Positions 9,184-19,962 of a stretch of DNA of 64,000 nucleotides are shown here, one piece after another; the stretch's first letter is position 1, and each line of letters opens with the position of its first letter. The position numbers and the translations under genes are program-made. The notes beneath the pieces were generated by a model. It made no database searches, was not told the origin of the DNA, and was given only the letters and a program-made list of their open reading frames with translations. Origin of the DNA: JAJRVM01 sp963700515 (lineage in GTDB: Bacteria; Planctomycetota; Planctomycetia; Pirellulales; Pirellulaceae); NCBI GenBank assembly GCA_963700515.1, contig CAVOXY010000006.1, positions 231,178-295,177 on the forward strand. Reading direction: 5' to 3'.

Positions 9184-9641
9184 AATACCCAGCCTAGGAA
9201 TGGCTTTTATGGAATTCCGACCACGGGTACCCCGGCGGACCACCGCACGGCGTCCCGCAGGCTGGGATTCCGAGGAAGGATCGAGGATGTGTGAAGGTGC
9301 TAAGTATAGAACTGGTTTGAGAAAAGCGTCAATAGCAGGGGCCGGTCTGCCAGCAGCGGTAGCGAGCTGGGCCGCCGGACAGCTGTCGCACCGCGGAACG
9401 CAGGGAGTCAAACGCAGGGAATCGAACGCGGGAATGAGATGGGGGAAGCGTCGACCGTGAACTGTCCATCCTTGGCCTTGCCTGAAGAACGAATGACCAG
9501 GAGGGATTTCTCCGGCACACAGGCAGGTTGGGCGCGATGCGGTTGGCGGCCGACGAAAGGCACCGCGGACGAGCGTAAATGAACGTCGTGCGGACCGGTC
9601 GCCCCTATCCTGCCAATCGATTCCTGGTACGATCTCTGGCC
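9184..9641. other. Intergenic gap between divergent genes
   Basis: The 458 bp between the TPR-like gene and the helicase gene must hold both promoters. I see no gene, no convincing hairpin and no recognised repeat. The long open frame on the minus strand here is a read-through of GC-rich DNA. Confidence 0.4.
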
Positions 9642-11677
9642 ATGTGTGCCGCTCTGAATCCCGCTCAACAAAAAGCTGTGTCGACACTTTCCGGGCCGTT
9701 GCTGGTCTTAGCCGGTGCCGGGAACGGGCAAGACGCGCGTGGTGACGTTTCGCATTGCGGAGTTGATTCGCCACGGCACGGCTCCCGACCGCATCCTGGC
9801 AGTGACGTTCACGAACAAAGCGGCCAGTGAAATGCAGGAGCGGGTGGGCAAGCTGCTGGGCAAAGGCCACAAGACGCGTCCACAGGTCTCCACCTTCCAT
9901 GCTCACTGCCTACAGATCCTGCGGCGGCACATTCGCCGACTCGGTTATCCCGCACGCTTTGCCATCTACGATCGAGGCGATCAAGAGAGCCTGGCGCGCT
10001 CCGTGTTGCGGGAGATTCGCGTCGGGAGCGAGACGCTCCGGCCGGGTGATCTGCTCTATCAGATCAGTAGCTGGAAGTCTCGTTGCGTACGGCCCCCGGA
10101 CGCGGCGACCCTGGCAGAGACGGACAAAGAGCACCTGGCCGCGACGGCGTTTCGCCGCTATCAGCGGGCCCTCAAGAACGCCGGGGCCGTCGATTTCGAT
10201 GACATTCTGCTGTGCACGGAGGAACTGTTTGAGAACTTCGCCGACGTGCTGCAGGACGAAGCGTCGCGATTCGACCATTTGCTGGTCGACGAATACCAGG
10301 ACACCAACGGCAGCCAGTATCGCATCGTGCGGGCACTGGCCGCCCAACACCGCAATCTCTGTGTCGTGGGTGACGACGATCAATCGATCTATGGCTGGCG
10401 CGGTGCGGAGGTGGAACACATCCTGCGTTTCACCCGCGATTGGCCCGACGCCACCGTCGTGCGACTGGAAATGAACTATCGCAGCACGGACGAGATCATT
10501 CAGCACGCCAACCGACTCATCGTCTTCAACAAAAAACGTCACGACAAAATCCTGCGGGCGGCCCGCCCGGGTGGCGAGAAACCGCGCATCATGCAGTGCA
10601 AGGACGAGACCCAGGAGGCCAAGGCGGTGGTGGACGAGATCCGCCGCCAACTCCGCCAAGCCCGGCATCGATCCCGGCGACATTGCCATCTTGTTCCGCA
10701 CCAATGAGCAACCGCGGGCCTTCGAAGCCGAATTGCGGCGAGTCAAGATTCCCTATGTGCTGATCGGCGGAACATCGTTCTTCGACAGGAAAGAAGTCCG
10801 CGATATTCTGGCCTACATGAAGCTGTTGGTGATGCCCCGCGACGACACGTCTTTGCTGCGCATCATCAACACGCCCCCGCGGGGCATCAGTGCGAAGACC
10901 GTGGAAACCCTCATGGCCCAAGCCGTGCAGCAAGAGAGCTGCGTGTGGGACATCGCCACACGAGCCGATCTGCCAGGACTACCTCCCAAAGCCGCGACAG
11001 CAGTCCGGCACTTTGTCGACCAACTGCGGCACTTCCAGCAGCGTTTGGCGGCCCACAAGACGCCGCTGGCCGATCTCGTTCACGAGTTGGTCGATGCCAT
11101 CCATTACGAGGCCGATTTGCGCCGCACCTATGACGATCCCAACGAGCAACAGTCGCGGTGGGACACGATCCAGGAACTGGTCAACGCACTGGCGGCATTC
11201 GCAGCCAGGAGCCAATCCAAGAAAGCCTCGCTCAGCGCTTTCCTCGACGAAGTGGCTTTGAACGGCCGCGAGTTCGACAATGACAAGGAAAACCAGTTGA
11301 GTCGGGGTTCCGTTTCGCTGATGACCCTGCACTGCGCCAAAGGCCTGGAGTTCCCACAGGTCTATATGGTCGGCATGGAAGAAGGCATTCTGCCCCACCG
11401 CCGCAGTGTTGAAGAAGATGGCACGGCCATCGACGAGGAGCGACGACTCTGTTACGTCGGCATCACGCGCGCCCAGGAGTTGCTGACGTTCTCTCTGGCA
11501 CTCACGCGGCGCAAATGGGGTAAACCACGCGACACCATGGCCAGCCGATTCCTGTACGAAATCACTGGTCAAGCCGAGCGAGCACCTCATTTGCGGCCGA
11601 AAAGACCACGTACGTCAGCTGCCCCGCAGGCGAAACCATCCCCACGACGCGGTCCCAATCAGCGACCACCGGCATAG
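9642..11677 (+). CDS. pcrA: UvrD/PcrA/Rep-type superfamily 1 DNA helicase (two frameshifts)
   Basis: This is a 3'-5' SF1A helicase used in excision repair and removal of RecA filaments. The Q motif LNPAQQKAVSTLSGPLLVLAG is followed by Walker A (AGxGTGKTR, split by an extra base near 9720), TFTNKAASEM (motif Ia), LLVDEYQDTNGSQY (motif II), GDDDQSIYGWRGA (motif III), LEMNYRST (motif IV), LMTLHCAKGLEFPQVYMVGMEEG (motif V) and DEERRLCYVGITRAQ (motif VI). A second +1 shift lies near 10655 between DEIRRQLRQ and PGIDPGDIAILFRT. The corrected length is about 677 aa, slightly short of PcrA because the C-terminal tail is brief and basic. The family is clear; choosing among pcrA, uvrD and rep needs phylogeny. 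Confidence 0.92.
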
Positions 11678-11707
11678 CCGGCGGTATGAGGAAGGCCCCA
11701 GGGGGCC

Positions 11708-11770
11708 GGAGTGGTGGAGTGGTGGGGTGTTGGAGGACTGGAGGACTGGAGTGTTGGAAGACTGGAGTGT
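11708..11770. repeat. 8-bp tandem repeat array
   Basis: Directly downstream of the helicase gene lie two GGAGTGGT units (11708-11723) and then five octamers of the type TGGAGGAC / TGGAGTGT / TGGAAGAC (11731-11770). The strand bias (G/T on plus) and the strict 8-bp period point to slippage-grown DNA. Confidence 0.85.
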
Positions 11771-12476
11771 TAGGGAAACCTCCCAACGAACGAGATCTAG
11801 CGTGGATCGACCAAATACGTCGTCGTGCCTATCAGTCGCTTCTCCACTACTCCCACACTCCAGAATCACGCCGCCAACGGAAGAAACTTGTCGATTCCCA
11901 TCAGCAGAACTGGTGGAATAGCTCGGATTTAGCAGCCCAGGTGCCACCCCTTTCTCACTGGCAAAGCGGCAACCGGATATCGTGCTGGCGAAGTTAGTGG
12001 CACTCTGGGAAGTGGCAAGTGGGGGCTTGCCTCGGCACTGCCTCCGCCCGCGGTTTTGAAGTTGCGCTGTCTGACGAACCGCAACGCGGTTCAGCAACGC
12101 CCAGACGACTATTCGCGATCAAACAGCGCAACTTCAGAAGCTCGCGGTGAGGGTTTGTCGTGGTGGGAAGTCTTGGACGCTCGCTCAGGAAAGTGGCATC
12201 CGCGGAAATCGCCCCCCATTTCGCTTATCTTACCCACTCATCCGCAAGACCCGAGATCGGCAGCCGGCCGTTCGCCGATCGTGGGAATCGCCATTTGCGC
12301 ATTTTCCTGTCTCAGCTAGACTACGCAGCTACAAAGGTAATAAGTACCGCTGGGCGAGGAGATGCGCTGCGGCGGCCGGAAGTCAGGCTCGCCAGCGGCG
12401 GGAGTCTCTCGCGGCAACGGACAGTCGATCGGTCGCCTGGAGACCAGCTCTGCGGGTGCGGTGCAAGGAGGTACCG
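11771..12476. other. Intergenic region with one dispersed-repeat copy
   Basis: No gene is supported over these 700 bp. At about 12152-12204 lies a copy of a dispersed repeat of roughly 50 bp, with the core GACGCTCGCTCAGGAAAGTG, that recurs at about 20545-20592 and, inverted, at 32692-32740. The last 15 bases carry AAGGAGGT, the ribosome binding site of the next gene. Confidence 0.6.
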
Positions 12477-13696
12477 ATGTCGGACCAGCCATTTCGCTTC
12501 TTACACTCGGCCGATTTCCAATTGGACCAACCGCTGTATGGTCTGACGGAGATCCCGGACCCCTTGCGCAGCGCATTGATGGATGGCGCTTATCGCGCGG
12601 CCGAACGAGTCTTCGACACAGCCATTTCGGAGAAGGTCGGTTTTGTCTGCCTGACGGGTGACCTGTTGAATCTGGCCCATCCCACGGCCCGCTCGATTTC
12701 GTTTTTGCGTGATCAATTCGAGCGGCTCGACGAGCAGGGCATCACGGTGTATTGGTCGGGCCGTCACCAGGACGGCGCGCACCACTGGCCGGCATTGATT
12801 CCCTTACCCGCGTCGATTCATCACTTCGGTCCGTCGGCCGTGGAGACCATCACTCACACGGCGCCGGCAGGTTTCGCGGTCGACGTGCTGGGACAAAGCG
12901 GCGCGCGCGAGGTTTCGGTGGCCGAGTTCTGCGGCATGCGAGCGGCCGCTACTCGGTCGCTGTCGCGACGGGCCAAGCGGACGGTCGGCTGCTGGCCACA
13001 CGGAGCATCGACTATTGGGCGTTGGGTGGTCAAACCGACCGCAAGACGCTGTTCACCGAGCCGAGTGTGGCGCACTATCCGGGCACGCCGCAGGGTCGTT
13101 GTCCGCTCAGCATTGGCCCTCACGGTTGCACCGTGGTCGAGGTGCATCCACCGCGCGATACCCGCTTGCGGTTTGTGCCGTGTGATGTCGTCCGCTGGCA
13201 GCACGAACGGATCATGATATCGGCCGCCGCGGCATGGGATGATGTGACGGACGTGTTATGTCAGCGCGTGCAGGAGATGCGTTCCCAGACCCCGGCCATC
13301 CCGTTGCTGGTACGTTGGACTCTGGCAGCCGCGGACGTCTCGGTCGATACGAACACGATGCGTCACCTGGCGGAGCGGGCTCTGGTGTGGCTGAGGAAGC
13401 AACACGGTAGTCAATCGGAGCCCTGTTGGCCGGTATCGGTCGAGGTTGACACGCACCAGCAGATGCTGGCTTCCGCCTACGAAGAGGACACGCTGCTGGG
13501 TGACTATCTGCGATCGGTGCGACAATTGCAGGAGGATCGGCAGTTATCGCTGTTGGAGCCCTGGGGCGAGGCGGAACTACTGCACAGCGAACTGCAGTGG
13601 ATCGTTGATCTCTCCGAAGCGACGACGCGGGCTCGGGTCTTGCGTGAGGCCACGGCGTTGGGTTCGGCGCTACTGCGGGGCGAGAAGGTAATGTAG
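12477..13696 (+). CDS. SbcD/YhaO-like DNA-repair metallophosphoesterase (frameshifted)
   Basis: YhaO/SbcD proteins are Mre11-type nucleases that work with an SMC-like ATPase. The protein begins MSDQPFRFLHSADFQLDQPL, giving the phosphoesterase motif I (H.AD.QL), and has VCLTGDLLNLAHP (motif II, GD) near residue 60. Later blocks include PGTPQGRCPLSIGPHGCTVVEV, the capping part usual in this family. The frame shifts once near 12945, here by an apparent missing base between GMRA and SGRYSVAVA. The corrected length is about 406 aa. ATG 12477 follows AAGGAGGTACCG, a strong ribosome binding site. The histidine of motif IV normally found as GNHD is not visible in the expected place (YWSGRHQDGAHHWP), so that metal site looks altered. 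It pairs with the downstream ATPase. Confidence 0.82.
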
Positions 13697-13795
13697 TGTT
13701 GGTGCCCACGATGCCCGACCCAGGCATGGTGAGCTGATTGCGGTACCGAGCCGCAACGCCGTCACGAAGGAAGCTCTCGGGAAGAAGGAAGTCCG

Positions 13796-16700
13796 ATGAG
13801 AGTCACAGATTTACACGTGGACGGATTCGGTGTCTGGACAGAATTGCATTTGGGCGATCTGTCTGACCGTGTCACGGTGGTGTATGGTGCGAACGAGGCT
13901 GGCAAAACGACGTTGATGCAGTTCATGCGGACGGTCCTCTACGGGTTTTCCCAGGAGCGGCGTGGCCGCTACATGCCGCCGGTGCATGGCGGCGAGGCCG
14001 GCGGCACGATGCTGGTTGACACGAACCGCCAATCGCTCGTGATTCAGCGTCATCTCCACCATTTCCGAACGGCCACGGAGCGTGAACAGTTGGAGGTGCG
14101 GGTCCGCGACGGCGCGTCGTTGTCACCCGCATTGCTGGACCAGTTGCTGACCGGGGTCGACGAACCGACCTTCAACAACGTTTTTGCGGTCGGCCTGCGC
14201 GAACTGCAGGAACTCGGCACGCTCGATGATACCGATGCGGCGGAGCTGCTTTACAAACTGACCACCGGGCTCGATCGCGTATCCCTGGTCGACGTGATGC
14301 ATGAGCTGGACGCCGAATGTCGTCGCCTGCTCGACCCGCAGGATCCTGCCAGTCAGATCGTCGACTTGCAGGCGCGCCGCCAGCAGTTGCAGCGACGCGT
14401 TGACGAACTGTCTCAGAGCGGGCTCCACTGGCTGGAACTGGAAGCGCGTCGTATCCGGCTGGCCGAAGACGCCCAGACACTCGACGGGCGGCTCGATGAG
14501 CTGGCACAAACGCAGCACGTGGTGGAGGCTGCCATCCAGACGCATGATGTCTGGAGCCACCAGAACGGTCTGGCACACCAGCTGGATCAGCTCGGCGCGG
14601 TGGTGGAAATCCCCGCTTCCTCGCTGCGGACCCTGGAAGAACTCGGCCAGGCGATTGACGAACGCCAGCGGAAGATCGAGCTGTTGAAGCGCCGCCGCCG
14701 CGAGATCCACCGCGAAGTGGCGATGCTGCCGTTGAACGAACTGCTCTGGTCGCAAACCGCGCGGATCGAAGCCTTGGCGGAACTGGCACACTGGATTGGG
14801 TCGCTTCAGTCGCAGGTCGAGCAGTTACGGAGCGAAGTCCTGGCGCTCGAATCGCGGCTGGCAGGTTCAGCCAGCACACTGCCGCTCTCCGAAGAAATCG
14901 CCACGAAGGGTCTACCTGAAATATCACCGCGCGTGTTGAGCACGCTGCGCGGCCCGGCCAAGGCGGTGCGTGAAGAGAGCCAGCGGCTGAAACAAATCCA
15001 GGAGGAATTAGCCACCTCTCAGCTGCAGCACGACGAGATGGCGGCTGAGCTGGAAACGGTGCTGCTCGACCAGGGCCAAGAGGACCTGGCGACCGCCGTG
15101 CAGCAGGCCGGCTCGCTGGTCAGTCGCCTGCGGCGGCGACTTCAGCTGCAAGAGCATCACGACCAAATGTCCCGACAGCGGGAAACGCTGCGGAGCGATC
15201 ATGGCGAGTTGCTGGAAGATCAGGTATTGTCACTGAGCACCCTGGCTTGGTTGGGTATCCCCTTCGTGATCGGGGTCATGCTGGTGCTAGGTGGTTTGAT
15301 CTGGCCGAGTTTCGCGTCACTCGGCTGGCCCGCGGCGATTCTGGGACTTGCCGGCTGGATCGTGGCCGTTGTGGCGAAGATGTCGATGGAGCGCTCGGCC
15401 GCCCGCGAACTCGAACAGTGCGAAAGCCAACTCGAGCTGCTCGGGACGCAGATCAAACAGGCGCAGCAGGAAAGGGAGTCCCTGGACGACCAACTGCCGC
15501 GGGGCAGCGGTTCGCTGGAAGCGCGTCTGGCCGCGGCCGAGCGAGAGCTTGCCGGTCTGGAAGAACTCCTGCCGCTGGAAGCCAATCTGCAGACTGCCCG
15601 CCAGCGCGTCCAGACAGCCCACAGGCGGCTCGAACAGCTCACCGCCACGCTCAAGGAGGCACGTTCCCGCTGGCGTCATGCGCTGCTCCGGGCCAACCTC
15701 CCCGAAACACTCTCCCCGCAGGCGGTGCGTCAATTGGCCGAGGGGAATGCGCATACGCTGCAGACACGTCGACAACTCGCCAGTCGCCGCGAAGAATTGG
15801 CGGCCCGCGAAAAAGAACTGGCCGCCCTGGCATCGCGCATCGAGGAAATCGCCCAACAGGTCGAGCTGAACTATACGATCCGCGACCCCCATCTGCTGCT
15901 GCAACGGCTGTCCGCGGCGGCCGCTGAACAACGTACGCTGTACGAGTGCCGGCAGAACCTGCGGCAGGAAGACCGAAAAGTCAAACGCGAGGGTCAGAGT
16001 CTGCTGGCTCAGTTGCGAAAATCGCACGCTCAGCGCCGCGCCATTCTGGCCCAGGCCAGCGTAAAATCCGAGGACGAACTGCGCCAACTGGTCGCCCTCG
16101 GTGCGCACCGCCGCACCTTGCAGGAGCAACTCGCCGACGTTACGGAGCAACTGCAGTTGGCGCTCCACAATCGCCTGCCATTCGAAGTGGTGGAGCGTGA
16201 ACTGGTCACTCATTCGCTGGAGGAACTCCAACAGCGCCACGCGGTGCTGCAGCAACAGATCGCCCAGCAGCATGCCCAACTGGCAAAGGTCCACCAACAA
16301 CAAGGAGCGGTGGATCAGGAAGTCAAGACGCTGCTGGCCGACCGGCGGCTCGATGACGCGCGGCTGGAACTGGGATGCGTCGAGCAGCGGCTGCAGCAGG
16401 CGGTAGAACGCTGGCGCGTGCTGGCCGTCACCTCCCACCTGCTGGAAAACGTCCGGGAAATCTACGAAACGCACCGCCAACCCCAAACACTCAAAGACGC
16501 ATCACGCTATTTCCAGGAATTGACCGACGGGCAGTATGTGCGCATTTGGACCCCCTTGAGCGACATGTCGCTCCGAGTCGACATGGCAAGCGGGGAATCT
16601 CTGCCGCTGGACTTGCTCAGTTGCGGGACCCGCGAAGCGGTGTTTCTGAGCCTGCGCCTGGCACTGGTCGATGACTTCGCGCGCCGCGGCATCGTACTTC

Positions 16701-17314
16701 CCCTCGTCCTGGATGACGTGCTGGTCAACTTCGATCACCAACGAGCCCGGGCAGCGGCTCGCGTGCTCTGCAAATTCGCCCAACAAGACCACCAGGTGCT
16801 GATGTTCACCTGCCACGATCACATCGTGCATCTGTTCAAAGCACTCCAAGTTCCCATTCGCGGCTTGCCTCACCACGCGGCGGTCGACCAGCAGCTTGTC
16901 GTCGAACCGGCCTCGGTCGTCCCCGCCGAATTGGAAATCGCCGCCGTCCAAGAGGTCGCCGTCCAAGAGGTCGTCGTCCCCACCCCTTCCCGGCAAGTTG
17001 AACTGCTGGAAGACGTCGACTATACTCTCCGCGACGCAGTGGAAATCGTGGCCCACGACGACTACGCCTATCTGCTCGATGAAGCAGAAGTCGACGAAGA
17101 CCAGCAGGAACAAGAATGGGATGACTTGGACGACGAAGTAGCCGAAGAAGAGGAAGAAGAGGAAGAAGAGGAAGAGACTGACGAGGCCGAGTACGAGGGA
17201 GTTACAGAAGAGGAAGTAGAAGAGCCCACACAGTCACACGCCCAGCGATTCACCTGGGAGTCGCCTGAACGCTGGTGGGACCACCCTCATAATGGCGGCG
17301 CCGCAGCCGCCTGA
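13796..17314 (+). CDS. YhaN/SbcC-like SMC-type ATPase with central membrane segments
   Basis: The intact 1172-aa protein has Walker A GANEAGKTT at residues 31-39, very long coiled-coil arms rich in Leu/Glu/Gln/Arg, and a C-terminal ABC half with a signature-like LPLDLLSCGTREAVFLSLRLAL and Walker B GIVLPLVLDDVLVNFD. In the middle, about residues 480-530, two hydrophobic helices (GIPFVIGVMLVLGGL and AAILGLAGWIVAVVA) replace the zinc-hook seen in Rad50/SbcC, as in YhaN-type (AAA_27) proteins. After the ATPase comes a 150-residue tail that is strongly acidic, including eleven consecutive glutamates near 17140-17175. It starts 100 bp after the YhaO-like gene with GAAGGAAG before the ATG, so the two probably form an operon acting on DNA ends at the membrane. 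Confidence 0.88.
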   Translation: MRVTDLHVDGFGVWTELHLGDLSDRVTVVYGANEAGKTTLMQFMRTVLYGFSQERRGRYMPPVHGGEAGGTMLVDTNRQSLVIQRHLHHFRTATEREQLEVRVRDGASLSPALLDQLLTGVDEPTFNNVFAVGLRELQELGTLDDTDAAELLYKLTTGLDRVSLVDVMHELDAECRRLLDPQDPASQIVDLQARRQQLQRRVDELSQSGLHWLELEARRIRLAEDAQTLDGRLDELAQTQHVVEAAIQTHDVWSHQNGLAHQLDQLGAVVEIPASSLRTLEELGQAIDERQRKIELLKRRRREIHREVAMLPLNELLWSQTARIEALAELAHWIGSLQSQVEQLRSEVLALESRLAGSASTLPLSEEIATKGLPEISPRVLSTLRGPAKAVREESQRLKQIQEELATSQLQHDEMAAELETVLLDQGQEDLATAVQQAGSLVSRLRRRLQLQEHHDQMSRQRETLRSDHGELLEDQVLSLSTLAWLGIPFVIGVMLVLGGLIWPSFASLGWPAAILGLAGWIVAVVAKMSMERSAARELEQCESQLELLGTQIKQAQQERESLDDQLPRGSGSLEARLAAAERELAGLEELLPLEANLQTARQRVQTAHRRLEQLTATLKEARSRWRHALLRANLPETLSPQAVRQLAEGNAHTLQTRRQLASRREELAAREKELAALASRIEEIAQQVELNYTIRDPHLLLQRLSAAAAEQRTLYECRQNLRQEDRKVKREGQSLLAQLRKSHAQRRAILAQASVKSEDELRQLVALGAHRRTLQEQLADVTEQLQLALHNRLPFEVVERELVTHSLEELQQRHAVLQQQIAQQHAQLAKVHQQQGAVDQEVKTLLADRRLDDARLELGCVEQRLQQAVERWRVLAVTSHLLENVREIYETHRQPQTLKDASRYFQELTDGQYVRIWTPLSDMSLRVDMASGESLPLDLLSCGTREAVFLSLRLALVDDFARRGIVLPLVLDDVLVNFDHQRARAAARVLCKFAQQDHQVLMFTCHDHIVHLFKALQVPIRGLPHHAAVDQQLVVEPASVVPAELEIAAVQEVAVQEVVVPTPSRQVELLEDVDYTLRDAVEIVAHDDYAYLLDEAEVDEDQQEQEWDDLDDEVAEEEEEEEEEEETDEAEYEGVTEEEVEEPTQSHAQRFTWESPERWWDHPHNGGAAAA

Positions 17315-17448
17315 AACTTACGCCCGAGTGCCAACGGCTCTGCCAGTGCTGCAGCGCATCCCCAGACTTCAGGGGTCTGCCCGAGTCTCTCCGAATTCTG
17401 GCGAATTCGGCTACGGAAATGCGTCACTGCGTTGCCTTTCATGGCGCA

Positions 17449-19962
17449 CTACTCCATCACTTCCCATTCCAGAATGCCGCCGGACAAACCGTCTCGCAGC
17501 TGCACTTCCAGACGCAGGGCGGGTGTGTCGATCGGGTCGAACGTCACCTCATTGAATTGATCCTGCTCCACGCCGCAGCGTGTGGCTCCTTCAACAGGCT
17601 GCCATTGACCGTCGGCACTCTGGTAGAGCACGTGCCAGGCAGCGGGAACGGCGCAGCCCCCACCCCCGACGCGATCGTCAAACCAGTACACACGGACACC
17701 CGAAACGTGCCGCGGCGCATCGAACGAGTACTGCACCCATTCGGCTGTCCCTTGGTGATTCCACCAAGTCATCCGCGGAATCGAACGGTCACTGGAATTC
17801 TGGGGAACTTGCTGGTCGGAGAGAGCGCGGAGTGAATCGCTTTCGAAGCAGTGGGATGCCGTGGTGGACGACGGAGTCTTCCATTGGTGTGCATCGGCTC
17901 CATCACCGATCACTGGCAGCGCGGTGATGCGCAACCGAGCGGCCCCCATCGGGACCAACGTAAGGCGTTCTTCAGGTTCGGACGACTTCACCGGACTGGG
18001 CTGTAATTCTCCCACGAGTCCGAGGTCGTCCAATGTCCATTGCGGAATCCGCTTGCCATGGCCGGTCAATTCGATCGGCACCGTGTCGAGCGTGAAAGGC
18101 ATATCGTTTTCCGGCCAGGGGCGTGTGACCACGTCAAACGAATCTGCCGGGGCAGCTTCGTTGACGATCAATCCGTAGTTCCAGGGCGTGGTGGGATGAA
18201 TTTCCTCGGCCGGCCATTTTTCCAGCGCGGTCGGGATCACCACCTGCCGCTCGCCGATTTTCAGCGAGTAGGTGAGCGGTCCGCGGTCCACCGAGATGCT
18301 GTTCTGGTTGGCTTGCCACTTGCGCAACGTGATCCGCATGGGAAGTTCCAGCACAACCTTGTCGCCCGCCTGCCAGACACGATCGATGCAGAGGAATTGC
18401 AGCGGTTTAGCCACCACGTCGAGACGCTGCGTGTTGAGTGACACCTGCGGACTCGCGCACCACTGCGGGATGCGCAGGTAGAGCGGAAATGACACATCGT
18501 GTGCCGGCTCAATCGTCAACTCGATACGATCCTCAAACGGATAGCGCGTCTGTTGGCCAATCTGGACCAGGGTGCCATCCGCCACACGGGCCTGCAGGTC
18601 GCACGCGCCGTAGAGCACGGCTGCCAGGCCATTGTCGGGCGTGGCGGACCAGAGGTGCGTCACGAAGTAAGGCCAACCGTGCGCGAAATTGTGTTGACAG
18701 CAGCGGTGCGACGTCGGATCCATCAGGAACATCGGTCCGCCATTCTGGATTCCCGGACTCTTGCTGGCCCGGTCCGACAGCGGCATATTGGGAGCCGTCA
18801 GATAACGGAGCGCGCGGAAATCGGCCGTCAGGGCGGCGGGAAGAGAATTGAAAGCCACGTCTTCACAACGATCGGCCCAGACAAGATCGCCTGTGATGTT
18901 GACGAGCGTTTCGTGCGACAACATCATCTCGATAATGCCACACGTTTCAATCGCCTGCCGCGGACCACTATATCCTGCGCGACAATTCTCATCGCCACCA
19001 AACATCCCGCCGGGCACTTGGCCATATTTGGAGCGGATTTCATCGTAGTTGCGGTACGAAGCAAACAAGTGCTTCTCGTCACCCGATTGCACGTAATACG
19101 TGGTCGGACCGCCAAACGCCTGAGACATATTCACGTTGTGCCAATCGACGACTCCGTCCGTCCATTTGGCCGTGTGAACCTGAATCTTGGTGGCCAGATC
19201 GAGCAGCCACTTTTCGCCGGTGCGATTGTAGAGCCAGTAAACGCTGTAGAGATTGTCCGCCGCCCGTTGTTGCTGCCAATATGGCGTCAGAAAAACTTCG
19301 TCGGGCACCTGCAGTTCCCAGCGGAAATACTTCTTCATCAAGTCCAAAACACGCGGGTCGCTCGCGTGTTCATAATACGATTGCAGGCAAAACAGCATGA
19401 CCATATTCGGCCAGAGATCGTACTTCCCATCGGTACTTGCGACCGTCCCCTTGGCCTGCCGTGGGCCGAACCAACCGTCCGGCTGCAGGCTGCTCAACGC
19501 ACCCTCGATCCATACCTGGCTTTCTTTAATCATCTCCGGGTCGTCCAGCAGGTAGGCGGTCAGGATATAGCCCTTGAGCCAATAAGGGACCTCTTCCCAG
19601 CCGTGATCGCCGCTTCCCTGAGGGCTGAGCCACCCGTTGCCATCCTTCTGGAGAAAGCGACTGATTTCACCCAAGTGGCCATGAAAGCCGGCGGCCTGCA
19701 GTTCCAACTGCTTGCGGAGCCAGCCGCGCGGCGTCACGGCTCCCACCGGCAATTCCACGAGAGGTGTACTGCGCAGCGGTTCGCGATAGCCCGCGTAATG
19801 CTGGTTGCGCGTGTCGGTCGGGGGATGCGACACGGCTTTCACCTGATCCGCGTTGAGGGTTTCCGTAGTGAATGTCAGGAACACAACAGCGAGAACCGCC
19901 GGCCTTGTGACTGACCGTGATCCGCGACAGAACATCTGGAAACCGACACGAATCCTGCTCAT
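17449..19962 (-). CDS. Secreted glycoside hydrolase, GH127/DUF1680 type
   Basis: The 837-aa protein has an N-terminal signal (hydrophobic PAVLAVVFLTFTTETLNA after a basic start) and an alpha/alpha-barrel of the DUF1680/GH127 family of beta-L-arabinofuranosidases. Two motifs mark the known zinc/cysteine active site: ETCG (acid Glu two residues before Cys) in RQAIETCGIIEMM, and the vicinal cysteines in SHRCCQHNFAHGWP. Family members use a cysteine nucleophile held by zinc. The last 140 residues look like a discoidin/F5-8C-type sugar-binding module (SGVRVYWFDDR, WHVLYQSADGQWQPV, LRLEVQLRDG). The frame is intact over 2.5 kb. It is convergent with the YhaN gene and stands alone. The sugar specificity within GH127/146 is not determined. 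Confidence 0.87.
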   Translation of the reverse strand: MSRIRVGFQMFCRGSRSVTRPAVLAVVFLTFTTETLNADQVKAVSHPPTDTRNQHYAGYREPLRSTPLVELPVGAVTPRGWLRKQLELQAAGFHGHLGEISRFLQKDGNGWLSPQGSGDHGWEEVPYWLKGYILTAYLLDDPEMIKESQVWIEGALSSLQPDGWFGPRQAKGTVASTDGKYDLWPNMVMLFCLQSYYEHASDPRVLDLMKKYFRWELQVPDEVFLTPYWQQQRAADNLYSVYWLYNRTGEKWLLDLATKIQVHTAKWTDGVVDWHNVNMSQAFGGPTTYYVQSGDEKHLFASYRNYDEIRSKYGQVPGGMFGGDENCRAGYSGPRQAIETCGIIEMMLSHETLVNITGDLVWADRCEDVAFNSLPAALTADFRALRYLTAPNMPLSDRASKSPGIQNGGPMFLMDPTSHRCCQHNFAHGWPYFVTHLWSATPDNGLAAVLYGACDLQARVADGTLVQIGQQTRYPFEDRIELTIEPAHDVSFPLYLRIPQWCASPQVSLNTQRLDVVAKPLQFLCIDRVWQAGDKVVLELPMRITLRKWQANQNSISVDRGPLTYSLKIGERQVVIPTALEKWPAEEIHPTTPWNYGLIVNEAAPADSFDVVTRPWPENDMPFTLDTVPIELTGHGKRIPQWTLDDLGLVGELQPSPVKSSEPEERLTLVPMGAARLRITALPVIGDGADAHQWKTPSSTTASHCFESDSLRALSDQQVPQNSSDRSIPRMTWWNHQGTAEWVQYSFDAPRHVSGVRVYWFDDRVGGGGCAVPAAWHVLYQSADGQWQPVEGATRCGVEQDQFNEVTFDPIDTPALRLEVQLRDGLSGGILEWEVME

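Noticed and set aside
9184..9906. N-terminal extension of the TPR-like gene up to 9906
   Set aside because: The open frame continues upstream, but the added 240 residues are low in protein character and overlap the start of the helicase gene; the membrane-anchored family begins at the ATG at 9183.
18499..19914. 471-aa open frame on the plus strand
   Set aside because: It is antisense to the GH127-like gene, whose frame has a signal peptide and active-site motifs; the plus frame has none.
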